Shown piece after piece: positions 7,508-17,249 of a stretch of DNA of 64,000 bases. The position numbers and the translations under genes were made by a program. The first letter of the stretch is position 1; every line of letters starts with the position of its first letter. The DNA lies in NCBI GenBank assembly GCA_015709575.1, contig CP054190.1, positions 434,001 through 498,000 on the forward strand, read 5' to 3'. The DNA is from Planctomycetia bacterium. GTDB taxonomy: Bacteria > Planctomycetota > Phycisphaerae > UBA1845 > Fen-1342. The notes beneath the pieces are model-generated. The model ran no database searches. It was not told where the DNA came from and saw only the letters and a list, made by a program, of their open reading frames with translations.

Positions 7508-10500
7508 CTATTCGTCGCACCCCAGCGCAATCAGGCACGCCACGAACGGATCCACGTCGAAGTTCGTCAGCGCGCCGTCCCCGTCGAAATCCGCGCGGCG
7601 CGGATCGCAATGCGGATAATCCGCCGCGTACTGGGCTGGATCGACCAGCGCCAGCACAAACGCCGCGATGTCAAAGTTGGTCAGCGCCCCGTCGCAATCC
7701 ACGTCGCCCGACACCACCGGCAGCGATGTCGCGTCGATTCGAACATCGTCGATGAACCAGTCGTCCACCATGCCGACCTGGTTGGCGTAGCTCGCGAAGC
7801 GCAGTCGAAACGCCGGGTGAAGCGCATCATCCGGCAGTGGCAGCGCCGCCGTGTCGAACGTGGTCATGTCCGCGCCCGCGCCGCTGTGACGCGCCAGCTC
7901 GCGCCAGACCCCGTCGGCGGCGAAGTAGTGGACGACGAGATCGTCGCCCGGATCAGGGCTTTCCCCGCCGCCGCGCCGTTGCCAGTGATACTCGACGGTT
8001 GCGCCGGCGGCAGCCCGCAGGCTCACCATCCGCGTCGTCAACACGTCGCCGCCGCGCGGGTCGCCGTTGAGCCGCGCCGAGAAGGGCGGCGACGGCGGGT
8101 CGAGTCCCTGCCCGTCAATCGTCGCGCCCCCCGCGCCAACCCACCGCGCACTGTCAAAGTCCGTCACCTCGAACGCGTCGAAGAAGGGCGGATCGATCGG
8201 CGCTTGCAGCAGCAGCGTGACGCGCGCGGTGTTCGAGTCTCCGCCCTGGGGAGCGGTTGCACCGTCGTGCGCGATAAACGCGAACTCCACCTCCGTTTCG
8301 GCGTCGGAATGCGCGAAATAGCGCACCGTGTCATGTCCCGGCGCCAGTTCATACGGCGTGTTCGCCGCCGTGATCGGCTGGTCCGTCGCATCGTCGCGCA
8401 GGTCGCCCGCGGGCGCCTCCGTCACGCGAAATGAAAGCGGCGCGCCGCTCTCATCGCTGGCCGGCAGTCGCATGCGCACCGCCGTCCGCGTCGGCGCTTC
8501 AAGCCGAAAGTCCGAGGCCCCTGGCGGTCGCGCCCCGCCGCAGAGCGAGTAGGCGGTCACGTCGGATTCGGCGAAGTCATCCGGCCGGCCGCCGCCGCGT
8601 GAAAGCCCCGTCAGCCCGTCAAAAACCCCGACCTCCAGCCAGCTCAGCCGGATGCGCCCGTCAAAAAACATCTCGATCTGAAACGTGCTGTCGGAGGAAT
8701 CGGCGAAATCCGGCACGTCGTCCCAGGTGACCGCGACACGGTCCGCCAGCTCGCGCCACGACACCACGCCCCCCAGCGCCGGATCAAAGTTGTCCCACAA
8801 TCCGGCGATCGACGGACGCGCAAAGTGAGCAAACAGCGACTCACGCGGCTCCGCGTCCGGCCCGTCAAACGTGATCGTGCCGTTGGCGTTCACCCAGAAG
8901 GCGTCATGGGCGACCCCGTACAGCAATACCGGCCGACCCGCTGCCGGCGACAGCATCACGCTGCCGTCATTCAGCAGCGCCAGCGGCGCACCGCCGACCG
9001 GGCTGGTCGGCAGCGCGTTGATCGTGGTGCGGCAGGCGCGGTAGGTGTTCGACGAACCGTCCGGCGTGAACAGCACTGATCGTGCACCCAAATCGTTGTC
9101 CTCTGACTGGAAAATCTCCGTGAAGTAGTCCACCGGGGCGGTGGTGCGCAGCGAAAAGCACGCGCCGCCGGAGGCCGTGGCCGTCGCGATGTTGCCCGCC
9201 GCGTCCTCGGCGTGCCCGCGGAACAGGTACGTCGTGTCCGCGGCCAGCCCCGTCGCGAACACCCGATGAGAGGTTGGACGCCCCGGCTCGCGGCCGGTCA
9301 CCGCGGCCGCGCCGCACGTCACGCCGAGCGTGACGGAGCCGTTGGCCGGCTCGGAGGTCTCGAAGCGAATCTCCGCGGCCGACGCGCTGACCTGCTCCAC
9401 CCGCACGTTCGAGACAAGCGGGGCGACGCAATCGACCGGAATGGTGCGGATCCGTGGAATGTTCGATCCGCCCGCGCCGTCATCCGCGTCCACATACGTG
9501 ATCTGCACGCTGTCGCCGTGCGAGACCAGCAGCGCCCCCGGCAGCGGCGCCGGCGTGAGCAGCACGCTGCCGCGAAAAACGCCGGTATCCGCGGCCGTTT
9601 CGGTCAGCGTGACGAAGATTCCGCCCGCATCGCTGGTACTGACGGCCTGCACCTGCACCTGGTCGACGAACTGCGGGCTGGTGTTCAAATCGCAGTCAGA
9701 CAGTTCCATCGTCAGCAGCCGGTTGCAGCCGGCGATCACGGCATCGACCCACATCAACGCCGCCGGTGCGCACCGCGCCGCCGCCGGCGTCGCGACCAGC
9801 GCGAAGCGCTGCGGTCCGATCGGGACGTTCGTGCCCGTCACCGTCACGGTGTAAACGCCCGGGGCCGGAGCGTCGATTCGCACCTGTTCGAGGTTGTTCC
9901 GCGTGTCGGGGGCATTGCGCTGTGCAGGTGTGGAGGGAGAGGCCGGATTGAGCGTCCAGGGAAAATGCGTGCTGCCGCCCGGCCCGGTCACGAGCAGGTC
10001 CAACTGGTTCACCAGCGCCGGCGACACGTTCGGCGTGCCGGGCGGATCATCCCACGCCAGGGTCACCGAGAGCGGCCCGCCGCCGAAGCTCGCGATCTTC
10101 GCCGACCAGACCTGCCCGCTGCTGATCTCGCCCTGGTGCAAGCGCCGCTCACGCAGCGCCGCCAGCGCCGGCGTCAGCCGCACCGAGCCGAAACCAAAGC
10201 GGTAGTCCGGCCCCGGCTCACCCAGGTCGACCGCGGTGTGCGCCAGCAGCGCCTTGAACGCCGCCCCATCCGGCGTCGGCGCGCCCGGCTCGAGTCGCCG
10301 GTGTTCCTCTATCAGCAGCGCGATCATCCCGGCCACCGTCGGAGCGGACATCGACGTGCCGCAGCGGACGCCATAGCCGCCGTTGACGTTCGCCGATGTG
10401 ACGCCCAGGTCGCCGAAGGTCTGGCACCCCGGTCCGACGAAGTCCGGCTTGAGCCGCCCGTCGTCACACGGCCCCCAGGAGCTGAACAGCGTCATGGAGT

Positions 10501-11839
10501 CATCGTCGGCGTGGACCGCACCGACCGCGAGCGGGTTCTTCGCCCCGGCCGGCGGCGCGATGCTGAAAAAGTCGCCGAACCCCTCGACGTCGCAGCGGCT
10601 GGCCTGCCTCTCGTTGCCCCCGGCCCACACCAGCGGCAAGGGCCGCCCGAATCCTCCCGCGGCGATGCCGTCGATCAACTGGTCCGTGAGACCGTAATCG
10701 CCCTGGATCGAGCAGGGATAAAAATTCGTCTCGATGTTGCTGCCGATGGAGTTGTTCGCCACGTCCGGCGGATGCTGCGGGTGCGCCATCGCCGCGGCAT
10801 AGTCCGCCTCCACGTCGCCGGGGTTGGTGTAGAGCAGCACGCCCGCGGCCGGGTTGAACTCGAAGCCGGCGGAGAGAATCGTCGCACCCGGCGCCATCCC
10901 GCGCTGCAGGCCGAACGACGCCGACCCGTCGCCCGCCGCCGTGCCCGCGACGTGCGTCGAGTGATCCAGTACGCCCGACGCGTCCAGTGCGACCAGCCGC
11001 CCGGCGAAGTCGGCGTGCGCCGGCTGCGCCCGACCCACGTCGTAGATGAACGCCGTCACGCCCGCGCCGTCCAGCCCGGCCGGGGCGATCTGCGCCGCGT
11101 CCGCCTGTACGCGCCCGCGATTCTCCGCGTTGAGTTCGCTCAGCGCCGGCAGCGGCGGCTCCACCCACTGCACGCGATCATCCGCCACGAGCTTGGACAC
11201 CGCCGACGCCTGCACGTGCAGCACCAGCAGCGGCAGCAGGTCGAGCGCGCGGACAATCTCGGCATTCACCTCCGCAGCGGCGGCGAAGCGCTCCTCCGGC
11301 GCTACGTCGGCGTGAAAGAGCGCCAGCAGCGCCACCCGCGGATCGTCGCCGGCGGCGACCACCGCGTAGGCCGGATACTCCCCGGCCGCCACCAGCGGAT
11401 GCTGTTTGTGAAGCGGGTCGATCGGCCCGAGGTACGACAGCGCGTCGGCAAGCTCGCGCGGATCGGCGGTGGGATCGACGTGGACGAAAGCGGCTCGACC
11501 GCCCAGCGGCGCGCCGACCAGCAGGCCGCCCACGGCGGTGCGCGAGTCGCTCACGGGCAGGGGGGGCGGGTGGTCGGCCGAGCGGCTGTGCCGCAGCACG
11601 CCGATCGCGTGGCGGCCGCGCAATGCGGCTGCCGCCTCGACCAGTTGCGCGTCGCTCATGACCGCCAGGCGTGGAGGAGCGCCACCGCGCCATTCGACAA
11701 CGGCCGCCGTTTCGCCGGCGCTGCCGCGCGAGTGATCCGCAGCGGGAGCGGCCGCGCGCAGCGCGGGCGCGACGGGGGCGAGCAGCAGCAGGGCCGCCGA
11801 CACGCCCGCGAGGGCGGTTCGACGGATCGAGCGTTGCAT
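7508..11839 (-). CDS. Secreted subtilisin-like serine protease (S8) with C-terminal dockerin-like pair
   Basis: A 1443-residue protein with a signal peptide (residues 1-32), an N-terminal propeptide-like region (to about 240), then a subtilase domain. The catalytic triad is visible: Asp267 in FIYDVG, His296 in DHSTHVAGT, and Ser496 in GTSMSAPTVAG; the oxyanion Asn is in ANNSIGSN (about 362). The domain is followed by beta-sandwich regions typical of large extracellular proteases, including an insert rich in WDN and DVPDF patterns around 990-1040. The last 60 residues form two dockerin-like repeats (GDVDCDGALTNFDIAAFVLA and DFDGDGALTNFDVDPFVACL). Expected to be an extracellular peptidase. The Asp box reads YDVG rather than the common DTG, which subtilases tolerate. 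A large open reading frame on the opposite strand is an artefact of GC bias. Confidence 0.88.
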   Translation of the reverse strand: MQRSIRRTALAGVSAALLLLAPVAPALRAAAPAADHSRGSAGETAAVVEWRGGAPPRLAVMSDAQLVEAAAALRGRHAIGVLRHSRSADHPPPLPVSDSRTAVGGLLVGAPLGGRAAFVHVDPTADPRELADALSYLGPIDPLHKQHPLVAAGEYPAYAVVAAGDDPRVALLALFHADVAPEERFAAAAEVNAEIVRALDLLPLLVLHVQASAVSKLVADDRVQWVEPPLPALSELNAENRGRVQADAAQIAPAGLDGAGVTAFIYDVGRAQPAHADFAGRLVALDASGVLDHSTHVAGTAAGDGSASFGLQRGMAPGATILSAGFEFNPAAGVLLYTNPGDVEADYAAAMAHPQHPPDVANNSIGSNIETNFYPCSIQGDYGLTDQLIDGIAAGGFGRPLPLVWAGGNERQASRCDVEGFGDFFSIAPPAGAKNPLAVGAVHADDDSMTLFSSWGPCDDGRLKPDFVGPGCQTFGDLGVTSANVNGGYGVRCGTSMSAPTVAGMIALLIEEHRRLEPGAPTPDGAAFKALLAHTAVDLGEPGPDYRFGFGSVRLTPALAALRERRLHQGEISSGQVWSAKIASFGGGPLSVTLAWDDPPGTPNVSPALVNQLDLLVTGPGGSTHFPWTLNPASPSTPAQRNAPDTRNNLEQVRIDAPAPGVYTVTVTGTNVPIGPQRFALVATPAAARCAPAALMWVDAVIAGCNRLLTMELSDCDLNTSPQFVDQVQVQAVSTSDAGGIFVTLTETAADTGVFRGSVLLTPAPLPGALLVSHGDSVQITYVDADDGAGGSNIPRIRTIPVDCVAPLVSNVRVEQVSASAAEIRFETSEPANGSVTLGVTCGAAAVTGREPGRPTSHRVFATGLAADTTYLFRGHAEDAAGNIATATASGGACFSLRTTAPVDYFTEIFQSEDNDLGARSVLFTPDGSSNTYRACRTTINALPTSPVGGAPLALLNDGSVMLSPAAGRPVLLYGVAHDAFWVNANGTITFDGPDAEPRESLFAHFARPSIAGLWDNFDPALGGVVSWRELADRVAVTWDDVPDFADSSDSTFQIEMFFDGRIRLSWLEVGVFDGLTGLSRGGGRPDDFAESDVTAYSLCGGARPPGASDFRLEAPTRTAVRMRLPASDESGAPLSFRVTEAPAGDLRDDATDQPITAANTPYELAPGHDTVRYFAHSDAETEVEFAFIAHDGATAPQGGDSNTARVTLLLQAPIDPPFFDAFEVTDFDSARWVGAGGATIDGQGLDPPSPPFSARLNGDPRGGDVLTTRMVSLRAAAGATVEYHWQRRGGGESPDPGDDLVVHYFAADGVWRELARHSGAGADMTTFDTAALPLPDDALHPAFRLRFASYANQVGMVDDWFIDDVRIDATSLPVVSGDVDCDGALTNFDIAAFVLALVDPAQYAADYPHCDPRRADFDGDGALTNFDVDPFVACLIALGCDE

Positions 11840-11970
11840 GATCGAGCCTCTGTCCCATCCGACCGCGGCGCCGCCGGGAGCGCGACTCCCATGCGACGGC
11901 GGCTGCCAGCATCCGACCGTCCGCGCGGGGATCCACCGGCGAGCGCGGTCATTTCCGCCGCGACGGCGCG

Positions 11971-14334
11971 TCAGTTCTGCGCCGGGTCGCGAATGATGAA
12001 TCGACCGGGTGCGACCGATCGGCTGTCGGGCGTCGTCGCGCCGTCACGCTGCACATACGCGAAGACGTAATAGGTTCCGGGCACGAGCGACGCCGGAATC
12101 TGCACGCTGAAGGTGTCCTGCACGCCATCCGGCGACGCCGGTCGATCCGCAAGAATTTCCAGTTCGGCCGCGCCCGTCTCGGTGGACTCGGCCGGGTTCG
12201 GATCGTCGTCGATGACCAGCCGGATCTTCGACGTGCCGACCGGGTCGTCGTCACGCCAGCGGATGGTCTGGAACTGTCCGGCCGTCACCGTGACGTTCGT
12301 GGCTGGCTCGATCAGCGAAATTACGGGAACACCCGTGAGGCCGAAGAACTGAAAAGTCTTTTTCGCCCCGCGATCGTAGATCATCGAGTGCCCGTCGCGC
12401 GCCGCCGGTCGGATGGACGGCTTCTCCAGCGTCCACTCGCTGCCATCCCAGGTCCAGGTTTCGCCGTTGGCCGCGATTTCCGCCACTCCGCCGAAGAGCA
12501 CGATCTTCTTTTGCTCTACGTCATAGCTCATGGCGTGCCGGGCGCGCAGGCTCGGCACCAGCAGCGGCTGACGGCGGGTCCAGGTGTCGCCGTCATATTC
12601 CCAGGTTTCCTGGTCTAGGCCGGCGTCAGTGGCGCCGCCGAACAGGATCATCACCTGCCGCTCCTCGTCATACGCCATCGCGGCGATGTATCGCGCCGGC
12701 GGCGATGCGAACGGCATGATCTGCCGCCAGTCGAGACCGTCCCACTCCCACGTATCGTCCAGAATCGACACGTCATCCGTGCCGCCGAACAGCACCGTCA
12801 CGCCGCGATCCACGTCATACGCGACCGCCGCCCCGTAGCGCGGCGACGGCGCGGTCGTCAGCGTGCGCTCGGTCCACTCACTGCCGTCAAAGACCCACAT
12901 GTCGTTCATGACGGTCGTGCCGTCGTATCCGCCGAAGATGATCGTCTCATCCACACCGGAGTCATAGGCCATCGCGTGGTCATAACGGGCGGGCGGTGAC
13001 GTGGTGGGATTGACGCGCTGCCAGTTGGCCCGGTCAAAGAGCCATGTCTCATTCGTCGGCGTGCCGGCGTCGCTCTGACCGCCGAATACGACCGCTTTCT
13101 GGCGAACTACGTCGTAGGCCGCCCGCGTGTCGCGCCGCGGCGACGGACTTTCGGTCGGCTCCAGCAGCGACCATTCCGTCGTGCCGCGCTCCCACGTCTG
13201 CCGGCTGTCCACCCGCAGCGCGGTCGAGCGGCGCGTGACGGAGTGTGTGCTCGCGATCGTCTGCGGCGCGCCGCTGCCGCGATTGATCACCACCAGCAGC
13301 GTGTAGATGCCGTCCGGCACGAAATCGCCGGCCGTGTCCTTGCCGTCCCAGTTGAACGTGTCCTTCTTCGTGCCGGCGCGAATGAAGCGCTGCGAGAGAA
13401 TCGTGATCTCATTGCCGTTCTGGTGGTTGTCGTCGCTGTCGATTTTCAGGTCCAGCAGCACGTCGGAGGAGTCATTGATCCCGAATTCGATCGGGAACAC
13501 CGGCTGGAAAATCGCGAACTCGCTGGGCAGGTCCGGCTTGATGATTCCGGCGGTGACGTTTTCCTCCGGCTCGGTCGGCGTCGGCACAATCACCCGCGCC
13601 AGCCCTTCGGCCGTCACCAGCGGATTGAACTTGTCCTCGATCAGCGCAAAGATGCGGTACGTGCCCTCCGGCACCTTGTCGCCGTCCACGTCCTCGCCGT
13701 TCCACTCCAGCGAATCGCGCAATTCGTCGCGAACAAGCGCCTTCTGCAGGATAAAGATCTCATTTCCGCTGCCGTGATCGAGGTCCGTGTCCAGCCCGAT
13801 ACGGATCGTGCCGTCGCCCTCCGGATCATTTACCGTCCAGCGGATCGTGATGGTCGCCTCGCCCGATGCCGGCAGCGTCGTGTCCTCGGTCGGGGCGGTG
13901 AACACCAGCGTCGGCGGGCCGTCGACGCGGATGCGCCCCGCGGAGTTGGCCGTGCGGTTGCGGTCGCCCGCCCGCAGCGTCCCGCGGATCGAGTACTGCG
14001 CCGGCGGGAACGTCGCCGTGTCCCAGTTCACCGTGATCGATCGCCCCGTGCCGCTGATTTCCACGTCCGCGGCCAGGATGCTCTGCTCGAGGTTCGAGCG
14101 GTTCTCAACGAATATCGTGGCCAGGCCGGGCTGGCCGGTGCGATTCGTGGCGAGAAATTCGACCGCCACCACATCCCCGCGCGCGACCGTCCGATCCGTC
14201 GCCGGCCGCACGAACGTCAGGTCCACCGTCGTCGCGGCGTTGGTGATGCGATCGGGCGTCTCGACCGGCGTCAGGCAGGTCGCCCCGAGCACCGGCAGCA
14301 TCAGCACGCAGAGCAAAACCGACTTTCGAATCAT
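11971..14334 (-). CDS. Kelch-repeat lipoprotein
   Basis: The ATG at 14334 leads straight into a lipobox signal (RKSVLLCVLMLPVLGATC, lipidated Cys20), which fixes the start over the longer reading from 14385. The 787-residue product has Ig-like beta domains in its first half, repeating the pattern SILDLKIDSDDNHQNGNEI / IGLDTDLDHGSGNEI, then at least five Kelch-type blades (for example AYDSGVDETIIFGGYDG and AYDEERQVMILFGGATDAG), each with the DDTWEWDG-like tail. The C-terminus returns to a beta domain (SKIRLVIDDDPNPAESTETG). Kelch blades close into a propeller that usually binds other proteins or glycans. Likely anchored to the membrane or outer membrane and surface-facing. No enzyme site is visible. 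Confidence 0.82.
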   Translation of the reverse strand: MIRKSVLLCVLMLPVLGATCLTPVETPDRITNAATTVDLTFVRPATDRTVARGDVVAVEFLATNRTGQPGLATIFVENRSNLEQSILAADVEISGTGRSITVNWDTATFPPAQYSIRGTLRAGDRNRTANSAGRIRVDGPPTLVFTAPTEDTTLPASGEATITIRWTVNDPEGDGTIRIGLDTDLDHGSGNEIFILQKALVRDELRDSLEWNGEDVDGDKVPEGTYRIFALIEDKFNPLVTAEGLARVIVPTPTEPEENVTAGIIKPDLPSEFAIFQPVFPIEFGINDSSDVLLDLKIDSDDNHQNGNEITILSQRFIRAGTKKDTFNWDGKDTAGDFVPDGIYTLLVVINRGSGAPQTIASTHSVTRRSTALRVDSRQTWERGTTEWSLLEPTESPSPRRDTRAAYDVVRQKAVVFGGQSDAGTPTNETWLFDRANWQRVNPTTSPPARYDHAMAYDSGVDETIIFGGYDGTTVMNDMWVFDGSEWTERTLTTAPSPRYGAAVAYDVDRGVTVLFGGTDDVSILDDTWEWDGLDWRQIMPFASPPARYIAAMAYDEERQVMILFGGATDAGLDQETWEYDGDTWTRRQPLLVPSLRARHAMSYDVEQKKIVLFGGVAEIAANGETWTWDGSEWTLEKPSIRPAARDGHSMIYDRGAKKTFQFFGLTGVPVISLIEPATNVTVTAGQFQTIRWRDDDPVGTSKIRLVIDDDPNPAESTETGAAELEILADRPASPDGVQDTFSVQIPASLVPGTYYVFAYVQRDGATTPDSRSVAPGRFIIRDPAQN

Positions 14335-14729
14335 CGCGGAATCCTGTTCGCCAGACGTCCGATTTTGCCGCGAATCAGCGCCCACGGGCGCTGATCGGCG
14401 CGGAATCTCCCATCCTCGTACTTATCGGCTCCGACCGAGCCGGCCCTGACCGCTCGATCCGCCCCGGCGCCGTCCGTCGCCGATCGGCCGATTCTACGCC
14501 CGTTCCGCCCCCGACGGTGCGCCCAAAACCGTTCCCAACCCATTGTCGCGGCTGGGCTTTGTCCGTCAACGCCGCCTGCTCGCGTTGGCGGACACCCGGA
14601 ACGCGGCTACGATCGCCTGCGTGCGGCCGGCAAGTCCCGGCCGCCCCCCGCGCAGCCGATAGAAACGGGTGCGCCGACCGAAGAGCACTCAACCCCCGGC
14701 GGACCGCCGACAGCGAAGGTGCAGGAACG
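14335..14729. other. Intergenic region between divergent lipoprotein genes
   Basis: About 395 bases between the starts at 14334 and 14730. Apart from a 22-bp palindrome near the Kelch gene and a weak purine-rich stretch (gcaggaac) before 14730, I see no gene, RNA or clear promoter. Short reading frames here lack coding character and ribosome binding sites. Confidence 0.4.
14374..14395. promoter_or_regulatory. 22-bp perfect palindrome upstream of the Kelch lipoprotein gene
   Basis: The arms atcagcgccc and gggcgctgat are perfect inverted copies separated by two bases, 40 bases ahead of the start at 14334. It could be an operator for a dimeric regulator or a leader hairpin. A chance palindrome of this size in GC-rich DNA is unlikely but possible. 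Confidence 0.35.
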
Positions 14730-15323
14730 ATGCGAAACGCGATTTCGAGGTTCGGGCGTCAGGCCGCGTGGGTCGCGGCGGCGGCGATGCTGTCTCTGTG
14801 CTCCTGCACGGCGGGTTTCCTGAGCTACATCACCGAGGAGCGCCAGGGCAACGTCTTCGTGATCTTCGTGAACAACGCCCCCGCGCGGGCGGCGTTCACC
14901 TTCGGCAGCTACGACTCGCTGGATCGCAATCCGCCGGGAGCGGTGGCGCTCCAGCAGCTTCGCATCGAGGCCAACAGCAGCGCGGCGCAGGTCACGCTGC
15001 CCTGCCGGCGCGACATCGCCGTCGCGACCGCGGCGCTCATCAAGCGCGCGATCGACACCGACGCCGACCGCAACCTCACCAATTTCATCGCGGACGCCTT
15101 CGGCGAGACGGTGCATTTCTCGACCGCGCCGGCGAATTCGGATGCGTCATCGCTGCCGACGGCCGGAGAGGCCAACGGTCGCAACATGCGCCTGGGCGTG
15201 GACTTCACCTGCGGTGACACGTTGATCTTCACGTTTGAGGAAGACCCGGACGCCCCCGGCGGGTTCCGCATCGACTTCGAAGTGATCCCGGATGTGGAGC
15301 CGGACGACGACGATCGGCGTTGA
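14730..15323 (+). CDS. Small lipoprotein of unknown function
   Basis: From the ATG at 14730 (weak purine-rich gcaggaac upstream) the product is 197 residues. Its N-terminus is a lipoprotein signal ending SLCSC, with Cys26 the likely lipidated residue. The body (FVIFVNNAPARAAFTFGSYD, then TLPCRRDIAVATAALI and GVDFTCGDTLIFTFEEDPDA) looks like a small beta-rich domain and carries a pair of cysteines that could form a disulfide. The C-terminus is very acidic (EPDDDD). I do not recognise the family. Membrane-anchored, extracytoplasmic location is expected. It is convergent with lspA, with only 21 bases between the two stop codons. Confidence 0.7.
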   Translation: MRNAISRFGRQAAWVAAAAMLSLCSCTAGFLSYITEERQGNVFVIFVNNAPARAAFTFGSYDSLDRNPPGAVALQQLRIEANSSAAQVTLPCRRDIAVATAALIKRAIDTDADRNLTNFIADAFGETVHFSTAPANSDASSLPTAGEANGRNMRLGVDFTCGDTLIFTFEEDPDAPGGFRIDFEVIPDVEPDDDDRR

Positions 15324-15344
15324 GGCGGGCGCCTCGCGCCGTCC

Positions 15345-16091
15345 CTACGTCCGCGCGCGCGGGCGGGTCTCCCGCCACATGTTCCAGATCAGGATGCTCA
15401 CACCGCCGACCAGCAGCATGTCGGCCACGTTGAAGACCCACGGCCAGATTTCCCGCCCGAAAAATGTCGAGTTGATCTTGATGAAGTCGCGCACGTGCCC
15501 GATCGGCGCGTCAATCGGCGCGCCCAGCGGCAGGCTCAGCGTCGCGCCGCCCTCGATCGGCGGATATTCGCGCAGCACGATCCGATCCGCCTGGTCCTCG
15601 CGCTCGTAGAATCGCCGTTGCTCGTGAATGTCCAGCCGCACAAGCTGCACATAGAGCCGGTCGTACATGTTCCCCAGCGCACCCGCCAGGATCCCCCCCA
15701 GGGCGATCTGCAGCATCGCCCGCCGCGGCGAGCTGTTCAGAAACATCCACAGCACCAGCACCAGCGCCAGCGCCGACGCACCCAGGAAAACGGTCGTGCG
15801 ACCCGCCCCGATCCCGAACAGCGCGCCGGGGTTGAACATCGTCGTGAACGACAGCACGTACGGAATCAGCACCACCGGCTCGTTGCCCTGCCGCAGCCAG
15901 TGAAAGGCCGCCTGCTTGGACCACAAGTCCAGCGCCAGGCCGAAGGCCGCGAATACCCAGAACCGCGCGTGCGCGCCAGGGTTTGCCCAGCTCGTCGGTT
16001 CGGCCGGCGCAGGAGCCGAGGCAACCTCCGCGACCGGAGCGGTCGACGACGGCGGGGCGGCGGAATCAGCGGGAGTGAGTAGCGGGTCCAC
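15345..16091 (-). CDS. lspA: Signal peptidase II (lipoprotein signal peptidase)
   Basis: 248 residues. After a disordered Ala/Pro-rich N-terminus come four membrane segments and both catalytic aspartates of the LspA family: Asp144 in GNMYDRL and Asp224 in FNVADMLL. The conserved TTMFNPGALFG loop is also present. It cleaves the signal peptide of lipidated prolipoproteins in the inner membrane; at least four lipoproteins in this window would be its substrates. Between the two active-site helices there is a long insert of about 70 residues (EQRRFYEREDQADRIVLREY onward), compared with about 15-20 in E. coli LspA; large inserts here are, to my knowledge, common in planctomycetes. The DksA/TraR-like gene ends 42 bases upstream on the same strand, a frequent neighbour pair. 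Confidence 0.93.
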   Translation of the reverse strand: MDPLLTPADSAAPPSSTAPVAEVASAPAPAEPTSWANPGAHARFWVFAAFGLALDLWSKQAAFHWLRQGNEPVVLIPYVLSFTTMFNPGALFGIGAGRTTVFLGASALALVLVLWMFLNSSPRRAMLQIALGGILAGALGNMYDRLYVQLVRLDIHEQRRFYEREDQADRIVLREYPPIEGGATLSLPLGAPIDAPIGHVRDFIKINSTFFGREIWPWVFNVADMLLVGGVSILIWNMWRETRPRART

Positions 16092-16133
16092 GTTGGCGGG
16101 GGATTCTAGCGGCGAAGCGCCGGCGCAACCGCC

Positions 16134-16964
16134 CTAATAGCGGCGGATCTTGCCGCGCTCCTGCTCGAGCATGTACTCGTAGCAGTACTTGGCCCACGGC
16201 TGCGCCTTGAGCCGCGCCTTGCCGATCGGCTTGCCCGTCGCGAGGCACAGCCCGTAGGTGCGCTTCTCGATGCGGTCCAGCGCCGCGTCGATCTCGCGCA
16301 GCTCCTGCTGACCGCCCTCAATCAGGCCGAGCGTGAACTCCTGCTCGAAATTGTCCGTGCCCAGGTCGGCCATGTGGATCGGCATGCTCGAAAGATCGCC
16401 CGACGACTGGCTGTTGCTCCGCAGCGCCTCGTCGCGCATGGTGCTCATGTCGCCGACGAGCTGCGAGCGCTTCTCCAGCAGCATCTCGCGGAACATTTCG
16501 AGGTCCTTGCGATTCAGCCCGCTGTCGCCTGAAAACACGACCGGCTCGGGTGCGATCACCGGCCGCCGGGCGGCGACCTTTCCGCGCGAGACGGCCGGCG
16601 CCTTGGCCGGCTTGATGTTCGCGGGCGCTGCTCCGACGGCCTTCTCGCGCGGCGGCGTCACGGGCTTCGCGGGCCGTACCGGCGTGTCGGCCCGGCGCGA
16701 TGCGCTGCGGGCGGGCTTGGCGTTGGTCGAGGGCTTTGCCGAACCGCTCGAACTCGGCGCGGCCGGCTTGGCGGCGCGCTTCGCATCGGGAGCGGCCGCG
16801 GGTTTTCCGTTTCGGGAGGGAGCGGGCTTGGTGTCACGCGCAGCAGCGGACTTCGCGGCGGCGGGCTTGCCCGGCCGCGGAGCCGGCTTGCCGGCGCGCG
16901 CCCCGGGCTTGGTCGAGCTGCGCCGAGCGGCGGAGGTCTTCCTGGCAGCAGATTTTTCGGGCAC
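16134..16964 (-). CDS. DksA/TraR-family protein with long Lys/Ala/Pro-rich N-terminal tail
   Basis: The C-terminal 125 residues are DksA/TraR-like: a coiled-coil (LEMFREMLLEKRSQLVGDMS), an acidic stretch (MADLGTDNFEQEFTLGLIEG) and the compact end IDAALDRIEKRTYGLCLATG. DksA proteins bind the secondary channel of RNA polymerase and adjust transcription with ppGpp. Only two of the four usual zinc-finger cysteines remain (YGLC and KYCYEY), so metal binding is doubtful. The first 130 or so residues are a repetitive KPA/RPAK tail resembling a histone-H1-like nucleic-acid-binding tail. Start choice: the GTG at 16964 has a ggagag ribosome site 6-8 bases ahead; an in-frame ATG at 17120 adds residues of poor coding quality. 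It is the first gene of a probable dksA-lspA transcription unit. Confidence 0.78.
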   Translation of the reverse strand: MPEKSAARKTSAARRSSTKPGARAGKPAPRPGKPAAAKSAAARDTKPAPSRNGKPAAAPDAKRAAKPAAPSSSGSAKPSTNAKPARSASRRADTPVRPAKPVTPPREKAVGAAPANIKPAKAPAVSRGKVAARRPVIAPEPVVFSGDSGLNRKDLEMFREMLLEKRSQLVGDMSTMRDEALRSNSQSSGDLSSMPIHMADLGTDNFEQEFTLGLIEGGQQELREIDAALDRIEKRTYGLCLATGKPIGKARLKAQPWAKYCYEYMLEQERGKIRRY

Positions 16965-17249
16965 CGCCGGCTCTCCGCGCGGAAAAACGGCCACTCCGCG
17001 CCATGCCTTGCAACGGCGCGGCCGACGGGAAGCGGCACGGCCTGTCCGTGGTCGCTGGGATTCCGCCGGGAGGGTAGTCCAAAGCCCCGTTATCCTATCG
17101 GTCGCGGCCTCTCGTGTCAATTTATTCTGCCGATTCGTCCGGCGCGCGACACGCCACCGTGGCTCAACCAGACCTCGTTCGGCGTCCGGCCGTGGCGAAC
17201 CTCACCGGTCTAATCTCCCGCAATCTTTCCCCCCGCCGGAGGAATACGA

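Noticed and set aside
9212..12070. 952-residue plus-strand open frame opposite the subtilase gene
   Set aside because: It mirrors the coding strand of a clear protease with a complete catalytic triad; high GC commonly creates such antisense frames, and its translation has no recognisable domain.
15322..15335. gaggcg/cgcctc hairpin as terminator between the convergent small lipoprotein and lspA genes
   Set aside because: The stem has only six pairs around a two-base loop and no T-run follows, so it does not meet the usual standard for an intrinsic terminator.
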